The notes beneath the pieces are model-generated. The model ran no database searches. It saw nothing but the letters and a program-made list of their open reading frames with translations, and had not been told where the DNA came from. Of a stretch of DNA of 64,000 nt, positions 36,972 to 45,614 are shown in pieces (positions within the stretch are counted from its first letter, which is position 1; each line of letters begins with the position of its first letter). The translations under genes were made by a program, and so were the position numbers. The DNA is from Mesosutterella porci (GTDB lineage Bacteria > Pseudomonadota > Gammaproteobacteria > Burkholderiales > Burkholderiaceae_F): NCBI RefSeq assembly GCF_022134585.1, contig NZ_JAKNCT010000006.1, forward strand, positions 62,001 to 126,000, written 5' to 3'.

Positions 36972-37107
36972 AACAAAAAGAAAGTCTTTACATAATTTTA
37001 TAGATAACCTGAAAAGGCTAGGCGGTGCTGCTCAGAAAGATTGATCAAAATAAAAGGACTTCCAGGGCATTGCTTTGGAACTGAATGAATAATATATTGA
37101 TACAGCC

Positions 37108-37956
37108 ATGAAATCATTCACCATTTTCCTGATCGGCGCCGCCGTGCTCGTGCTCGGAGTCTTTGTACTGGCCGGGCGGAACCGCGACAGCGGTCCTTCC
37201 ATTGAGAAGGCGCAGGTTCTGCTCGAAAAGGCGAATCAGGGCGACGCCGAGGATGCGCTTGAGCTCGCCCGCCGCTACGGGTTCGGCAACCGGGACCTCA
37301 ACCAGGACTGGAAGGAGGCGAGACAGTGGGCGGAGCGGGCCGCGGGGCTCGGCAGCGCCTCGGCGAAGACCGCGGTGGCCGCCATGCAGATCCGTGGGCT
37401 CGGGGGGCTCGCGGATCCCTCCGCCGGAGAGCGAGAGCTTCGCGCAGAGATTCAGGGCGGCAGCATTGAGGCGGCCTATGTTCTGGGGCGGCTCATGCTC
37501 ACGCCGGCCTCGGCGCCTGACAAGCGGCTCGAAGGCCTTGCGCTCGTCCGCCGGGCGGCCCGCGGCGGCTTCCACCGAGCCCAGTACACTCTGGGATGCC
37601 TGTATCTGTCCGGAGCGGCCGCCCTGTCGATTGAAAAGGACCCTGCGAGAGCCATGAGCTGGTTTGAAAAGGCGGCCCGCCAGGCAGATTCGGACGCCTG
37701 CGGGGAACTCGGCCGCGGCTATCTGTACGGGACCGGAGTGGACATGAACTATCGGGAGGCCTACGCGTGGCTGTGCGCCGCCACGGACGCCGATTCGGGC
37801 TGGGAGGTGCTCCGGGTGGAGGCCCGGCGCAAGCTGAGCTCCTTTGACGAGCAGGACTACCGGGAGGCTGTTACCTTCACTCGACGGGAATATGGCCCCA
37901 GGCGCTATCACCCGAGTCTTGCCGCCCGCGTGGCGGAAGCCGAGACCGTCTTCTGA
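37108..37956 (+). CDS. Sel1-repeat (TPR-like) membrane-anchored protein
   Basis: A 282-residue protein with an N-terminal signal anchor (about residues 4-21, SFTIFLIGAAVLVLGVFV) followed by about five Sel1-like helical repeats to residue 235. Clear repeat units are DAEDALELARRYGFGNR, EAAYVLGRLML, HRAQYTLGCLYLSGAA, DACGELGRGYLYGTGVDMNYREA and an AYAWLCAA stretch. Such proteins act as scaffolds for protein contacts in the periplasm. No catalytic motif is seen. The gene is divergent from the FNR-boxed DASS gene and followed by a non-coding gap. Confidence 0.78.
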   Translation: MKSFTIFLIGAAVLVLGVFVLAGRNRDSGPSIEKAQVLLEKANQGDAEDALELARRYGFGNRDLNQDWKEARQWAERAAGLGSASAKTAVAAMQIRGLGGLADPSAGERELRAEIQGGSIEAAYVLGRLMLTPASAPDKRLEGLALVRRAARGGFHRAQYTLGCLYLSGAAALSIEKDPARAMSWFEKAARQADSDACGELGRGYLYGTGVDMNYREAYAWLCAATDADSGWEVLRVEARRKLSSFDEQDYREAVTFTRREYGPRRYHPSLAARVAEAETVF

Positions 37957-38739
37957 CGGTTCTGCCCAGGAATGGGCGGACTGATCCCCGCGCAGGAAGC
38001 GGGGAACGCAGCCGGCGGTTCTGAATCAGGCCGCTTTTTCCAGCGGCCGGAGCCCGCGCCAAAAGAATTTTTATTTTATTGTTCGGCAGCTTTTTCTGAA
38101 GCGTTCCTTTTCTTTGGCCTCTGGTGGCAGGCCTTTGTTATTTTTCTGACGAATCATGGGTTTGCCAGCCATCGCATCCCGCGCCGCCGGTTGAATGCGG
38201 TCTGCATCTTCCGGCTATTGTGAGGGGATGCGGGCTTTTATCTCAAATTCAGTGAACAGGCGGCATGAAGTCTTATCTTTACGATTCTTTTCCAAAAATA
38301 TGGAGAGATTTCTCCTTCGGTCACTTTTGCGGCAGAAAATCTTTCGCAGCGCGAATTATAAAGAGTGGTCTAATGAGTTTTTCGTACAACGTCTAGATTA
38401 GCCTGATTAAAAGGAATAATAAAAATAGATGTTTTTGAAATTAGCAATGAAGTAAGAAAGTTATTATGTATATGTTTTAGTGATGTAAATTACGGCGCAG
38501 CTCAGGCAAAGGCGGCCTGATGGCGGTTATTTCCTGTTTTCGTAAGTGGTGTTGGCCTGTTTGGACACTCGAATTTACTTATTATCAGCAGGCCGATTTT
38601 CCACAATCGGCAGGAAAGATAATGAAAAAGAGGGACTTTAATTTGCAATTTTTGTCTTCCAGCTATTAAAATCCGTTTCAAAGATCGAATAAACCCATTT
38701 GATAAATTATTTATTCATTGGAAAAAGAGGAATAAATTA
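37957..38739. other. AT-rich non-coding region upstream of the H-NS-like gene
   Basis: A gap of 783 bases that drops sharply in GC from about 38060 onward. It holds stem-loops at 37985-38005 (TCCCCGC / GCGGGGA), 38029-38048 (GGCCGCT / AGCGGCC) and 38592-38611 (GCCGATT / AATCGGC). A TTGCAA ... TATTAA pair near 38643-38669 is a possible but suboptimal promoter for the H-NS-like gene. Short frames here lack ribosome sites and recognisable products. No tRNA or known RNA is apparent. Confidence 0.5.
38592..38611. repeat. Inverted repeat in the H-NS upstream region
   Basis: GCCGATT (38592-38598) and AATCGGC (38605-38611) around a 6-base loop, about 130 bases before the H-NS-like ATG. It is a candidate regulator site or leader hairpin. 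Confidence 0.4.
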
Positions 38740-39093
38740 ATGCTTGCTGAAAACAAGAAGCTTGATGCGAAAATCCAGGAAGCCCGCGAATTGAAGCGGC
38801 AGACGGAATCGATCATGAAGCAGATTCGCAAGTCTGCCATCCGCGAAATCCGTCAGTACATGCAGCGCTATGAAATTACTCTTGAGGATCTGAGCGCCGC
38901 GCAGACGCCGAGGGAGAGAGCCGCTTCAGCAGCCTCTGAAACGAAGAAAGCCAAGAAAAGCTCCATTAAGGCGAAGTACAGAAGCGATGACGGAAAGCTC
39001 ACCTGGACCGGCCGCGGGCTGAAGCCGAAGTGGCTCACCGAAGAGCTGAAGAAGGGACGGAAAATTGACGAGTTCCTGATCGACAAGAACTGA
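38740..39093 (+). CDS. H-NS-family nucleoid protein
   Basis: A 117-residue histone-like DNA-binding protein. The N-terminal half is a basic coiled coil (residues 1-50, KKLDAKIQEARELKRQTES), which mediates dimerisation. The C-terminal DNA-binding domain carries KYRSDDGKLTWTGRGLKPKW (about 76-95), which matches the betaproteobacterial H-NS form (KYRDP..G.TW.GRG..P.WL) and precedes GRKIDEFLI. Such proteins silence AT-rich DNA, and the gene sits directly behind the most AT-rich gap in the window, so autoregulation is likely. A ribosome site AGAGGAA precedes the ATG, and a strong terminator follows. Confidence 0.9.
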   Translation: MLAENKKLDAKIQEARELKRQTESIMKQIRKSAIREIRQYMQRYEITLEDLSAAQTPRERAASAASETKKAKKSSIKAKYRSDDGKLTWTGRGLKPKWLTEELKKGRKIDEFLIDKN

Positions 39094-39122
39094 GACTCAT
39101 CGCAGCTCCGCTGATTTGAAGG

Positions 39123-39158
39123 GCTTCGGCATCCCTGCTGGGATCCGAAGCTTTTTTT
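39123..39158 (+). terminator. Terminator of the H-NS-like gene
   Basis: GCTTCGG then ATCCC pairs with GGGAT then CCGAAGC (one bulged C) around a TGCT loop, followed by seven T residues, 30 bases after the stop. Confidence 0.85.
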
Positions 39159-39319
39159 CTCTCTGCACGGCGCGGCAGCGTCCCTGCGGGAGGAGTTTCA
39201 GGCAGGATTCCGCGCCCGGCTGCCCGGCTCTCAGCGGGGAGCCGGGCGGCGGCACCTTGGAAAGAGCCGGGGACGGTCTAAAAAACGGCTTCAAGGCCGT
39301 CTCGCTGCGTCCGCCTGCC

Positions 39320-39634
39320 TCAGGGCAGCGCTTTTTCAACCTTGGCGATGCGGGCCTTGGAGGAGAGAAACGCCATCATCAGAGTGGGGTGTTTGGCCGC
39401 GAAAAGGCGCAGACCCTTCGACCATTCGTCGATGGCCTCCCGGTCTGCCCAGTAAAGGATGGTGATCCATTCCTTCTGCCCCATCGCCTCTTCTAGCCCG
39501 AGAAAGCCCCGGGCCTTTGGAGCGGATTCCTTGACAAACTCGATGAGCTTGGTAAAGACCTCGAAAGTTCCCGGCGAGACAATCGTCGTGAATGCGAGGC
39601 TGTAATAGGGGGGATTGGGAGTAGTTGCGGGCAT
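39320..39634 (-). CDS. Antibiotic biosynthesis monooxygenase (ABM) domain protein
   Basis: A 104-residue single-domain ferredoxin-like fold protein of the ABM superfamily, members of which act as small monooxygenases or haem-degrading enzymes, or only as structural homologs. The pattern YYSLAFTTIV, GFLGLEEAMGQKEWITILYWADREAIDEW fits the group that has a long helix and a strand ending in YWAD. No known partner is adjacent. It is divergent from the NagD-type gene with about 130 bases between start codons. The activity is not predictable from sequence. Confidence 0.72.
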   Translation of the reverse strand: MPATTPNPPYYSLAFTTIVSPGTFEVFTKLIEFVKESAPKARGFLGLEEAMGQKEWITILYWADREAIDEWSKGLRLFAAKHPTLMMAFLSSKARIAKVEKALP

Positions 39635-39765
39635 GGCCTTTTTCCTTGAAATGGAGTCGTGGAACCGCCATCATAACCCTGCGGATTTCCCTGCGGATTT
39701 GCGTAAGGGGCGCGGGGGAGTTCTCTCCTACAATAGAACACTCATTTCAAGTCAGGGACCGGCAC

Positions 39766-40563
39766 ATGACGCCAGAGAAGAGAAAACTGGATTCCGTGCG
39801 CGCGAGGCGCGCGTTTTTCATCGATATGGACGGCGTAATCTACCACGGGCGCTTTCTTCTACCCGGTGTGAAGGAGTTCATCACCTGGCTCAGGCGCAGC
39901 GGAAAGCTCTACCGCTTTGTCACCAATAATTCGCTTTTCACGCCCGAGGAACTCTCCGAACGGCTTAACCGGATGGGAATCGCCACTGAGCCGCGTGAGT
40001 TTTATACGAGCGCGATGGCTGCGGCCGAATTCTGCATTTCCCAGCGCGAATCGCCCAGCGCGTGGGTGATCGGGGCCAACGGACTGTACGAGGCGCTTGA
40101 GAAGGCGGGCGTGAGGATCACGGATGACCATCCGGATTACGTCATTGTGGGCGAGTCGCTCAGCGAGTACAGCTTTGAGTCGGTGGGCAGGGCCCTCACC
40201 CTGGTGCTGGGCGGTTCGCGGCTGATCGCAACCAATGCGGACATCACCGGTCCCGGCTCATACGGCCTGATTCCGGCCACAGGGGCGATGGTCTCCCCCA
40301 TTGAAATCGCTTCGGGCCAGAAGGCGTATTTCGTTGGGAAACCCAATCCGCTGATGCTGCGCCGGGTGATGGACGGCTTCGGGGTACATGCCTCGCAGTC
40401 CGCCATGATCGGCGACTCCATGGGAACCGACATCCGCGGCGGTCTCGAGACGGGCATGTGCACGGTCCTTGTACTCTCCGGGCTTACGAAGCGCGAAAGC
40501 CTCGCCGCATACGCCTATCGCCCGGACATTGTGATTGACGGTGTGGGGGACCTGGTGCCCTGA
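39766..40563 (+). CDS. HAD-IIA (NagD-type) phosphatase
   Basis: A 265-residue cytosolic phosphatase of the HAD superfamily, subclass IIA (NagD/PLP phosphatase-like). The catalytic Asp pair is in FFIDMDGVIYHG (about residues 15-26). The Thr/Ser motif II is FVTNNS, and motifs III-IV end in GDSMGTDIRGGLETGM near residue 218. The cap domain lies between them. The ATG at 39766 is preferred because AGGGACC precedes it, and an in-frame start at 39625 would add 47 unrelated residues. Likely targets are small sugar or nucleotide phosphates. Confidence 0.87.
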   Translation: MTPEKRKLDSVRARRAFFIDMDGVIYHGRFLLPGVKEFITWLRRSGKLYRFVTNNSLFTPEELSERLNRMGIATEPREFYTSAMAAAEFCISQRESPSAWVIGANGLYEALEKAGVRITDDHPDYVIVGESLSEYSFESVGRALTLVLGGSRLIATNADITGPGSYGLIPATGAMVSPIEIASGQKAYFVGKPNPLMLRRVMDGFGVHASQSAMIGDSMGTDIRGGLETGMCTVLVLSGLTKRESLAAYAYRPDIVIDGVGDLVP

Positions 40564-40713
40564 GGCCTGGCCGGCCGGGATGAAGCCGGCACGCTGATAA
40601 CAGTATGTGTATATCTCAATGCGCTTACCGGTATCTTTTTAAGTGCAGGCTTTTGCTTTAAGATCAGCTGCGCGGCCGGGGGCCGGCTCTTATGCATTTC
40701 CAGGGTGGAGAAA

Positions 40714-41475
40714 ATGGCAAAAATCCTCGCAGTGGCCAACCAAAAGGGCGGCGTCGGAAAGACCGCAACAACGCATGCACTGGCCGCCGGGCTGGCGGCC
40801 CGCGGCGAGCGGGTGCTGGCCGTCGATCTGGATCCCCAGGGCAACCTGTCCTATTCGCTGGGCCTGTCCGCGGGCCCGGGCGCCATGGCGCTGCTGCAAA
40901 AGAGCGCGGCGGCCTCAGAGGTGATCCAGTCCTCGGCCCTCGGGCTGGATGCGATCGGTTCCTCTCCCGACCTTTCGAGCGCGGACATCGCCATTGCTGA
41001 AACGGGCAAGGAATACAGGCTGAAGGAAGCTCTCGCGCCGCTTGCAAGAAAATACAGCTGGATCCTGATCGACACGCCTCCGGCCCTCGGAGTGCTGTCG
41101 GTCAACGCCCTGACGGCAGCCTCGAAGGTGCTGATTGTGGCGCAGCCTGATATATACAGCCTGCACGGCATAGAACGTCTGGCCGATACCGTGGCTACGG
41201 TCCGCCGCTACTGCAATCCGAAGCTGCGCATTGCGGGGATCGCGCTCACGCGGTTCAACCGCCGGCTGATTCTCGCGCAGCAGGCCTCCCAGGCGATCGA
41301 TGCGCAGGCCCGGGAGCTGGGTACTCGCCTGCTGTCGGCCCGCATTCGCGAATGCTCTGCGGTGAAGGAGGCCCAGGCCATGAAGCGCGACATTTTCTCC
41401 TACGCTCCCCGCAGCAATGCGGCGAAGGATTATCAGGCTCTGCTCGATGAGCTTTTCCCGCCGAAGAGGGGTTGA
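40714..41475 (+). CDS. ParA-family ATPase
   Basis: A 253-residue deviant-Walker ATPase of the ParA family, which positions plasmids, chromosomes or protein cargo on the nucleoid. It has the KGGVGKTATTHALA signature (deviant Walker A with signature Lys), VDLDPQGNLS (Walker A'), and LIDTPPALGVLS (Walker B). It does not resemble Soj of the usual soj-spo0J locus by context, because ParB is absent. An RHH protein starts three bases after its stop and could play the ParB role. The ATG at 40714 has TGGAG upstream; a GTG three codons earlier is also possible. Confidence 0.85.
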   Translation: MAKILAVANQKGGVGKTATTHALAAGLAARGERVLAVDLDPQGNLSYSLGLSAGPGAMALLQKSAAASEVIQSSALGLDAIGSSPDLSSADIAIAETGKEYRLKEALAPLARKYSWILIDTPPALGVLSVNALTAASKVLIVAQPDIYSLHGIERLADTVATVRRYCNPKLRIAGIALTRFNRRLILAQQASQAIDAQARELGTRLLSARIRECSAVKEAQAMKRDIFSYAPRSNAAKDYQALLDELFPPKRG

Positions 41476-41478
41476 GCC

Positions 41479-41787
41479 ATGACAAAAAAAAATTTTCTGG
41501 GCGCGCTCGAAAGCCCGGCCGCTTCCTTTATTACGACTCCTGCGGGCGGAGCTCCCGCGCGCAGACGGCTCCCGCAGGAAGATCCCGCCGTCCCTGCGGA
41601 GCCTCAGAGCGAGGCTTCAAGATATGTCGAGCGCCGTGAGCTCAAGACCCGGCGCGTGCAGCTTCTGCTGCAGCCTTCGGTTTACAACCGGCTCAAGGCC
41701 ATAGCCCGGCAGCGGGGCGTGAGCGTCAATGAACTGTGCAACGAGTTCCTGTCCCAGGCCTCGCTCAGGGCGCTCAAGGAGCATTAA
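41479..41787 (+). CDS. Ribbon-helix-helix protein, probable ParA partner
   Basis: A 102-residue protein. Residues 1-50 are Pro/Ala-rich and likely flexible. The C-terminal 50 residues form a ribbon-helix-helix DNA-binding domain: RRVQLLLQPSVYNRLKAIAR, then GVSVNELCNEFLSQAS. Small RHH proteins coupled to ParA, such as ParG or omega types, act as the DNA-binding adaptor and repressor of plasmid partition. It starts three bases after parA, so they are cotranscribed. The chromosomal location suggests a captured partition module or one reused for another cargo. Confidence 0.68.
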   Translation: MTKKNFLGALESPAASFITTPAGGAPARRRLPQEDPAVPAEPQSEASRYVERRELKTRRVQLLLQPSVYNRLKAIARQRGVSVNELCNEFLSQASLRALKEH

Positions 41788-41832
41788 GATCATCTGCGGT
41801 TCGGGTGGCCGCAGGCAACCGGAGGATGGAAA

Positions 41833-42624
41833 ATGGCCGAAAACGATAAAGACGAGCAGCATCGCAGCGTCCTGGAGGAAGTCCAGTCGCAGGAGACGCC
41901 CGGTGAAGGGGCCTCGCCGGATGCCGGCGCCTCTTCCTTAAGCGGATCGAAGGGGCCTTCGGGCTCTGATGCGGCGCGAAAGGACGCGGGCAGGCCTTTC
42001 GAGGCTGCTGTCGAAGAGGCCTCGAGCCTCAGCGGCGAGGCGCAGCCGCCCCGCAGGATTGAAGGCAGTGGCGGCGCCCTGTTTACTCCGTCCACCGTGT
42101 CGGATTCGAAGGACGCAGGCGCGTCGGGCTCTGGAAGCGGAGCCGAAGGAGATACGCTCCAGGCGATCTGGCAGCTCTTTTGCGATACCTTCAGCCACCG
42201 TTACGCCCAGTTCGACGGCCGCGCGAATCGCACGGAATTCTGGGTCTTCTTTGTGGGCTCGATGCTGATCGAGTGGGTTCTCAATCTACTTGCTGCGCTG
42301 CCTCTGATCGGCTGGATCGCGGGCTTTGGCTCGATAGCCTGGTGGATTGCCTCGCTGGTGCCCAACTGCGCCGTGGCCGTCAGGCGCCTGCACGACACGG
42401 GCCGCTCCGGCGCCTGGATCGCTGCTCCGCTTGCGGCGGTGATGATCCTGATGCTGATGATCCCGCTCTCGGTGGCCTTTGCGCTTTTCTCACTCATGGC
42501 GCTCGGCCCCGTGCTCTTCATCTGCGGGATCCTTTTCGTGGTGGGACTTTTCTTCTGTGCCCTTGCGGGTCAGAAGGGCCCCAATGAATGGGGTCCGCAG
42601 CCCCGTGATCTGAAGATCTTTTAA
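41833..42624 (+). CDS. DUF805 membrane protein with long disordered N-terminus
   Basis: A 263-residue protein. Residues 1-105 are Glu/Asp/Ser/Gly-rich and predicted disordered. The rest is a DUF805 domain with four membrane spans (from FGRANRTEFWVFFVGSML-like segment DGRANRTEFWVF, then LIGWIAGFGSIAWWIASL and the conserved VRRLHDTGRSG). DUF805 proteins are inner-membrane proteins of unknown function. A ribosome site GGAGGATGG precedes the ATG. It follows the parA-RHH pair by 45 bases on the same strand, so it may be the membrane cargo or anchor of that system, which is inference. Confidence 0.8.
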   Translation: MAENDKDEQHRSVLEEVQSQETPGEGASPDAGASSLSGSKGPSGSDAARKDAGRPFEAAVEEASSLSGEAQPPRRIEGSGGALFTPSTVSDSKDAGASGSGSGAEGDTLQAIWQLFCDTFSHRYAQFDGRANRTEFWVFFVGSMLIEWVLNLLAALPLIGWIAGFGSIAWWIASLVPNCAVAVRRLHDTGRSGAWIAAPLAAVMILMLMIPLSVAFALFSLMALGPVLFICGILFVVGLFFCALAGQKGPNEWGPQPRDLKIF

Positions 42625-42732
42625 GCAGCAGGCCGTGCGGGCTGCAAGGGCGGGGGAAGACCCGCAGGCAGCGGTCTAAAATGAGGCCTCCCGTTTTATG
42701 TTTTCTCCCGCGCGGCTGCGCAGATTTTTCCT

Positions 42733-43431
42733 ATGCCCTTTACTCGTCCCAAGGCTGTATTCTTCGACTTCGACGGCACGCTCATCGACAGCGAGGGCCC
42801 GGACGGGCAGCTGCTCGCGGCGATGATGAGCGAGCTCGGCCTGCACTTCACGGCGCTTGACGTGATCAGAATGCTGCAGGGCATAACGCGCGACCTCGTG
42901 CCCCAGGTGCTTCACGAACGCTTCGGAGTGACGGTTCCGGAGGAGTGGATGACGCGCTACCGGGCGGGGCGCAGAGTGCTTGAAGACAAGGCCTCGGTTC
43001 CTGCCGAGACGCTGCAGAGCCTTCGCAGGCTGAAATGCGCCGGCGTTCCCCTCAGCCTCGTTTCAAACAGCCGTGCCTCGCGGCTCGAGCGCATGGTGAA
43101 GAGCTCCGGAGCGCAGGGCCTTTTCGAAGACCGGCTTTTTCACCTCGCGCAGGGTGTTCGCCCGAAGCCGGAGCCGGACCTGTACCTGGCGGCGCTTCGT
43201 TCCGCGGGACTGAGCCCCACGGAGGCGCTGGCGGTCGAGGACTCGGTGGTTGGAGTGCGGGCCGCGCGGGCCGCAGGCATTCCCTGCGTGGGATTTACCG
43301 GTTTCAACCGTCTGGGGCTTGAGGAGGAATCGGCGCTTAAGGCGGCCGGGGCCTTTCTTCTTGTCTCCCGGATGAGCGATGTTGCGGCCCTGGCTTTGGG
43401 CGTCCCCCCGGCAAAGGAGGAGCGGTCATGA
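42733..43431 (+). CDS. HAD-superfamily hydrolase (phosphoglycolate phosphatase-like)
   Basis: A 232-residue HAD phosphatase of the Gph/beta-phosphoglucomutase-like class. The catalytic motif I is FFDFDGTLIDSEGP (residues 11-24), motif II is LVSNSRAS, motif III includes RPKPEPDLYLAAL and motif IV AVEDSVVGVRAARAAG, all intact. It likely dephosphorylates a small phosphorylated metabolite. Its stop overlaps the helicase start by four bases (ATGA), so the two are translated together. Confidence 0.88.
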   Translation: MPFTRPKAVFFDFDGTLIDSEGPDGQLLAAMMSELGLHFTALDVIRMLQGITRDLVPQVLHERFGVTVPEEWMTRYRAGRRVLEDKASVPAETLQSLRRLKCAGVPLSLVSNSRASRLERMVKSSGAQGLFEDRLFHLAQGVRPKPEPDLYLAALRSAGLSPTEALAVEDSVVGVRAARAAGIPCVGFTGFNRLGLEEESALKAAGAFLLVSRMSDVAALALGVPPAKEERS

Positions 43432-45614
43432 AAAGAAAAGGTAAACAGCTGCTCACGGCGGCCTCCCTCATGGATGCGATTTATCGCGCAAACATAGAGA
43501 TTAAAAGCCGGGCCGCCGCCTTTTTTGATGATTTCACGCGCCACGGCCCCGAGAGGCTGGCCAAGTTTGGCCCGCTCGAGCCGATCGAAGGTGCGGCAGG
43601 CTACAGCTGTCTCACGCTCTGGAAAGGCTGGTACGCAGTGCTTTGCAACCCTCTTTCTTCGATCTGGGTTTTCGCATGGGTGGCGAAGAGCCGCGAGGAA
43701 GCCTGCCGGTGGGCCCGCACGCACCGCATAGAGGCGAACCCCCGAATTCGGGCGATCCAGATGTTCGAAGAACCCGAGGACGCTGTCCCGGCGAGCGCTT
43801 CAGGAAAAGGCTCTCCGCTTTTCAGCAAGGTCTCCGACGGCCTGCTGCTCGATCTCGGAGTGCCTGTGAACCGGCTCGAGCTCGTCCGTTCTCTCTGCTC
43901 CGCAGACGAACTGGAGCAGAAGGGCCGCTTCCTGCCTTCCGCGGTCGAAAAGCGGCTTTGGAAAATCGTCCAGGGCACTCCGGCCTCGGCACTCGTCTCC
44001 CACGGCGTGCGGCCGACGGCAACCGAGGCGGGGTATCTGGGAAGCGCCGCCACGCGCAGCGCCTTTTACGCTCCCGCCGACAAGGAGGATTTCTCCGAGA
44101 TCCTGAGGATGCCGCTCGACAAGTGGCGCTGCTACCTTTCCGAGGAGCAGAGACAGCTTGTGGAGGCCGACCGCAACGGGCCTTTCATGGTGGTGGGCAG
44201 TGCCGGAACCGGCAAAACGGTTGTCGCGCTGCACCGTGCGAAGCGTCTGGTCGAGCTCCCCGACTGGGGTCCGAAGGATCGCCTGCTGTTCACCACTTTC
44301 ACGCGCAACCTGGCTCTCGACCTGCGCCTGCAGATGGAGAAGCTCCTGCCTGCCAAGGTCATTGAGAGGACCATGGATATCGTGAACCTGGACGAGTGGG
44401 TGCGGAATTTTCTCGTTGAGAACCACATGGGCCGGGAGTACCTGCTGCCCGGACCCGAGCTCGACGCGATCTGGACCGGCGCAAGGAGGCTTTTCCCCGC
44501 CCGCATCGGCAACAAGCCCCCGATGCCGGAGTCCTTTTACCGTAACGAGTTTGAGCAGGTGGTTCTGCCCGACAACATCCGTTCCGAGGCGGCCTATCTC
44601 CTCGCTGACCGCAGAGGCCGGGGCGTGACGCTAGGAAAGCGGGAGCGCTCCGCGGTCTGGCCGGTGCTTGCCTACGTGCGCCGGGCGATCGATGACACCG
44701 GCAAGCTTACGCCATCGGACGCGTACAACACGGCCTCGGCTCTGCTGATGTCCGGGCGTTCGACCAAGCAGTACCGGGCGGTGATTCTTGACGAGGCTCA
44801 GGACTTCGGGCGCGAGGCCTTCCGGCTTCTGCGGCAGCTCACCCCTGACCTGTCGCTCTCGAACAGCCCGGGCCACCCCAGGCAGGGCGACATCTTCATC
44901 GTGGGCGATGAAAACCAGCGCATCTACAGCCGCGGCAGCGGCTACGACCTCAAGCGTTGCGGCATCAACGTGCGCTCAAAGCGCACGAGAAAGCTCACGA
45001 TCAACTACCGGACCACCGCCGACATTCGCAGCGCCGCTCTTGTCGTGCTGGAGCACAACCGCGCAAAGGTGCTCGAGTCGAAACTGAGCCGGCGGCCTTA
45101 CCGCGATGAAGAGTGCGTTTCCACCCGCCGCGGGCCCGAGCCTGTGCTTTACGTCGCGCACGGGCTTGAGGACGAGGCCGGATGGATCGCGGATCGGATT
45201 TTTGAGCTTCAGAATCAGGACCGGTCCTACGTTCTCTCTGATTTTGTTGTGGCCGCGCATTCCCGCGAGAGGCGCGACGAATACGCCCGGTGCCTGGCCG
45301 CGCGGGGCCTCGCCACAGCCGCCATTGAAGCGGCCGAGACGCCGGCGCGGGACGCGGTGAGGGTGTCGACCCTGCACCGGCTGAAAGGGCTTGAGTTCAA
45401 GGTGGTTTTCATTGCGGGCGCCGATGCGGGCAAGATCCCATCGGACTCGGCTGTCGGCCAAGGCTCCGACAAGATGGAAAAAGCCGGCCTATACAAGCGT
45501 CAGCGCTCGCTTTTTTATGTGGCGGTGACCCGGGCGCGCGACAGGCTGTTCATTTCATGCCGCGAGCGGCCCGGCGCTTTCATGGCCGCCGTGGCGGATT
45601 ACCTCAGCCGCTGA
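43428..45614 (+). CDS. UvrD-like SF1 helicase with RelE-type N-terminal domain
   Basis: A 728-residue fusion. Residues 15-113 resemble a RelE/ParE-type toxin fold (FFDDFTRHGPERLAKFG, EGAAGYSCLTLWKGWYAVL, VFAWVAKSREEACRWARTHR, NPRIRAIQMF), with the pattern W-V...EA..WA....N. A linker with DGLLLDLGVPVN repeats follows. The C-terminal 490 residues are an SF1 helicase: Walker A VVGSAGTGKTVVAL (about 254-268), motif II LDEAQDFG (about 451), GDENQRIY, NYRTTADI, STLHRLKGLEFKVVFI and FYVAVTRARDR (about 695). The 2B domain is short compared with UvrD. It may act on RNA or DNA in a stress or defence role; the exact role is unknown. Confidence 0.78.
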   Translation: MKRKGKQLLTAASLMDAIYRANIEIKSRAAAFFDDFTRHGPERLAKFGPLEPIEGAAGYSCLTLWKGWYAVLCNPLSSIWVFAWVAKSREEACRWARTHRIEANPRIRAIQMFEEPEDAVPASASGKGSPLFSKVSDGLLLDLGVPVNRLELVRSLCSADELEQKGRFLPSAVEKRLWKIVQGTPASALVSHGVRPTATEAGYLGSAATRSAFYAPADKEDFSEILRMPLDKWRCYLSEEQRQLVEADRNGPFMVVGSAGTGKTVVALHRAKRLVELPDWGPKDRLLFTTFTRNLALDLRLQMEKLLPAKVIERTMDIVNLDEWVRNFLVENHMGREYLLPGPELDAIWTGARRLFPARIGNKPPMPESFYRNEFEQVVLPDNIRSEAAYLLADRRGRGVTLGKRERSAVWPVLAYVRRAIDDTGKLTPSDAYNTASALLMSGRSTKQYRAVILDEAQDFGREAFRLLRQLTPDLSLSNSPGHPRQGDIFIVGDENQRIYSRGSGYDLKRCGINVRSKRTRKLTINYRTTADIRSAALVVLEHNRAKVLESKLSRRPYRDEECVSTRRGPEPVLYVAHGLEDEAGWIADRIFELQNQDRSYVLSDFVVAAHSRERRDEYARCLAARGLATAAIEAAETPARDAVRVSTLHRLKGLEFKVVFIAGADAGKIPSDSAVGQGSDKMEKAGLYKRQRSLFYVAVTRARDRLFISCRERPGAFMAAVADYLSR

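Noticed and set aside
37957-38300. Possible tRNA or small RNA in the gap after the Sel1 gene
   Set aside because: I searched by eye for cloverleaf arms and a CCA end and found only short unrelated stem-loops. It cannot be supported.
38195-38401. 68-residue frame in the AT-rich gap
   Set aside because: No ribosome site, no recognisable family and mixed composition. It overlaps no promoter or operator that needs it.
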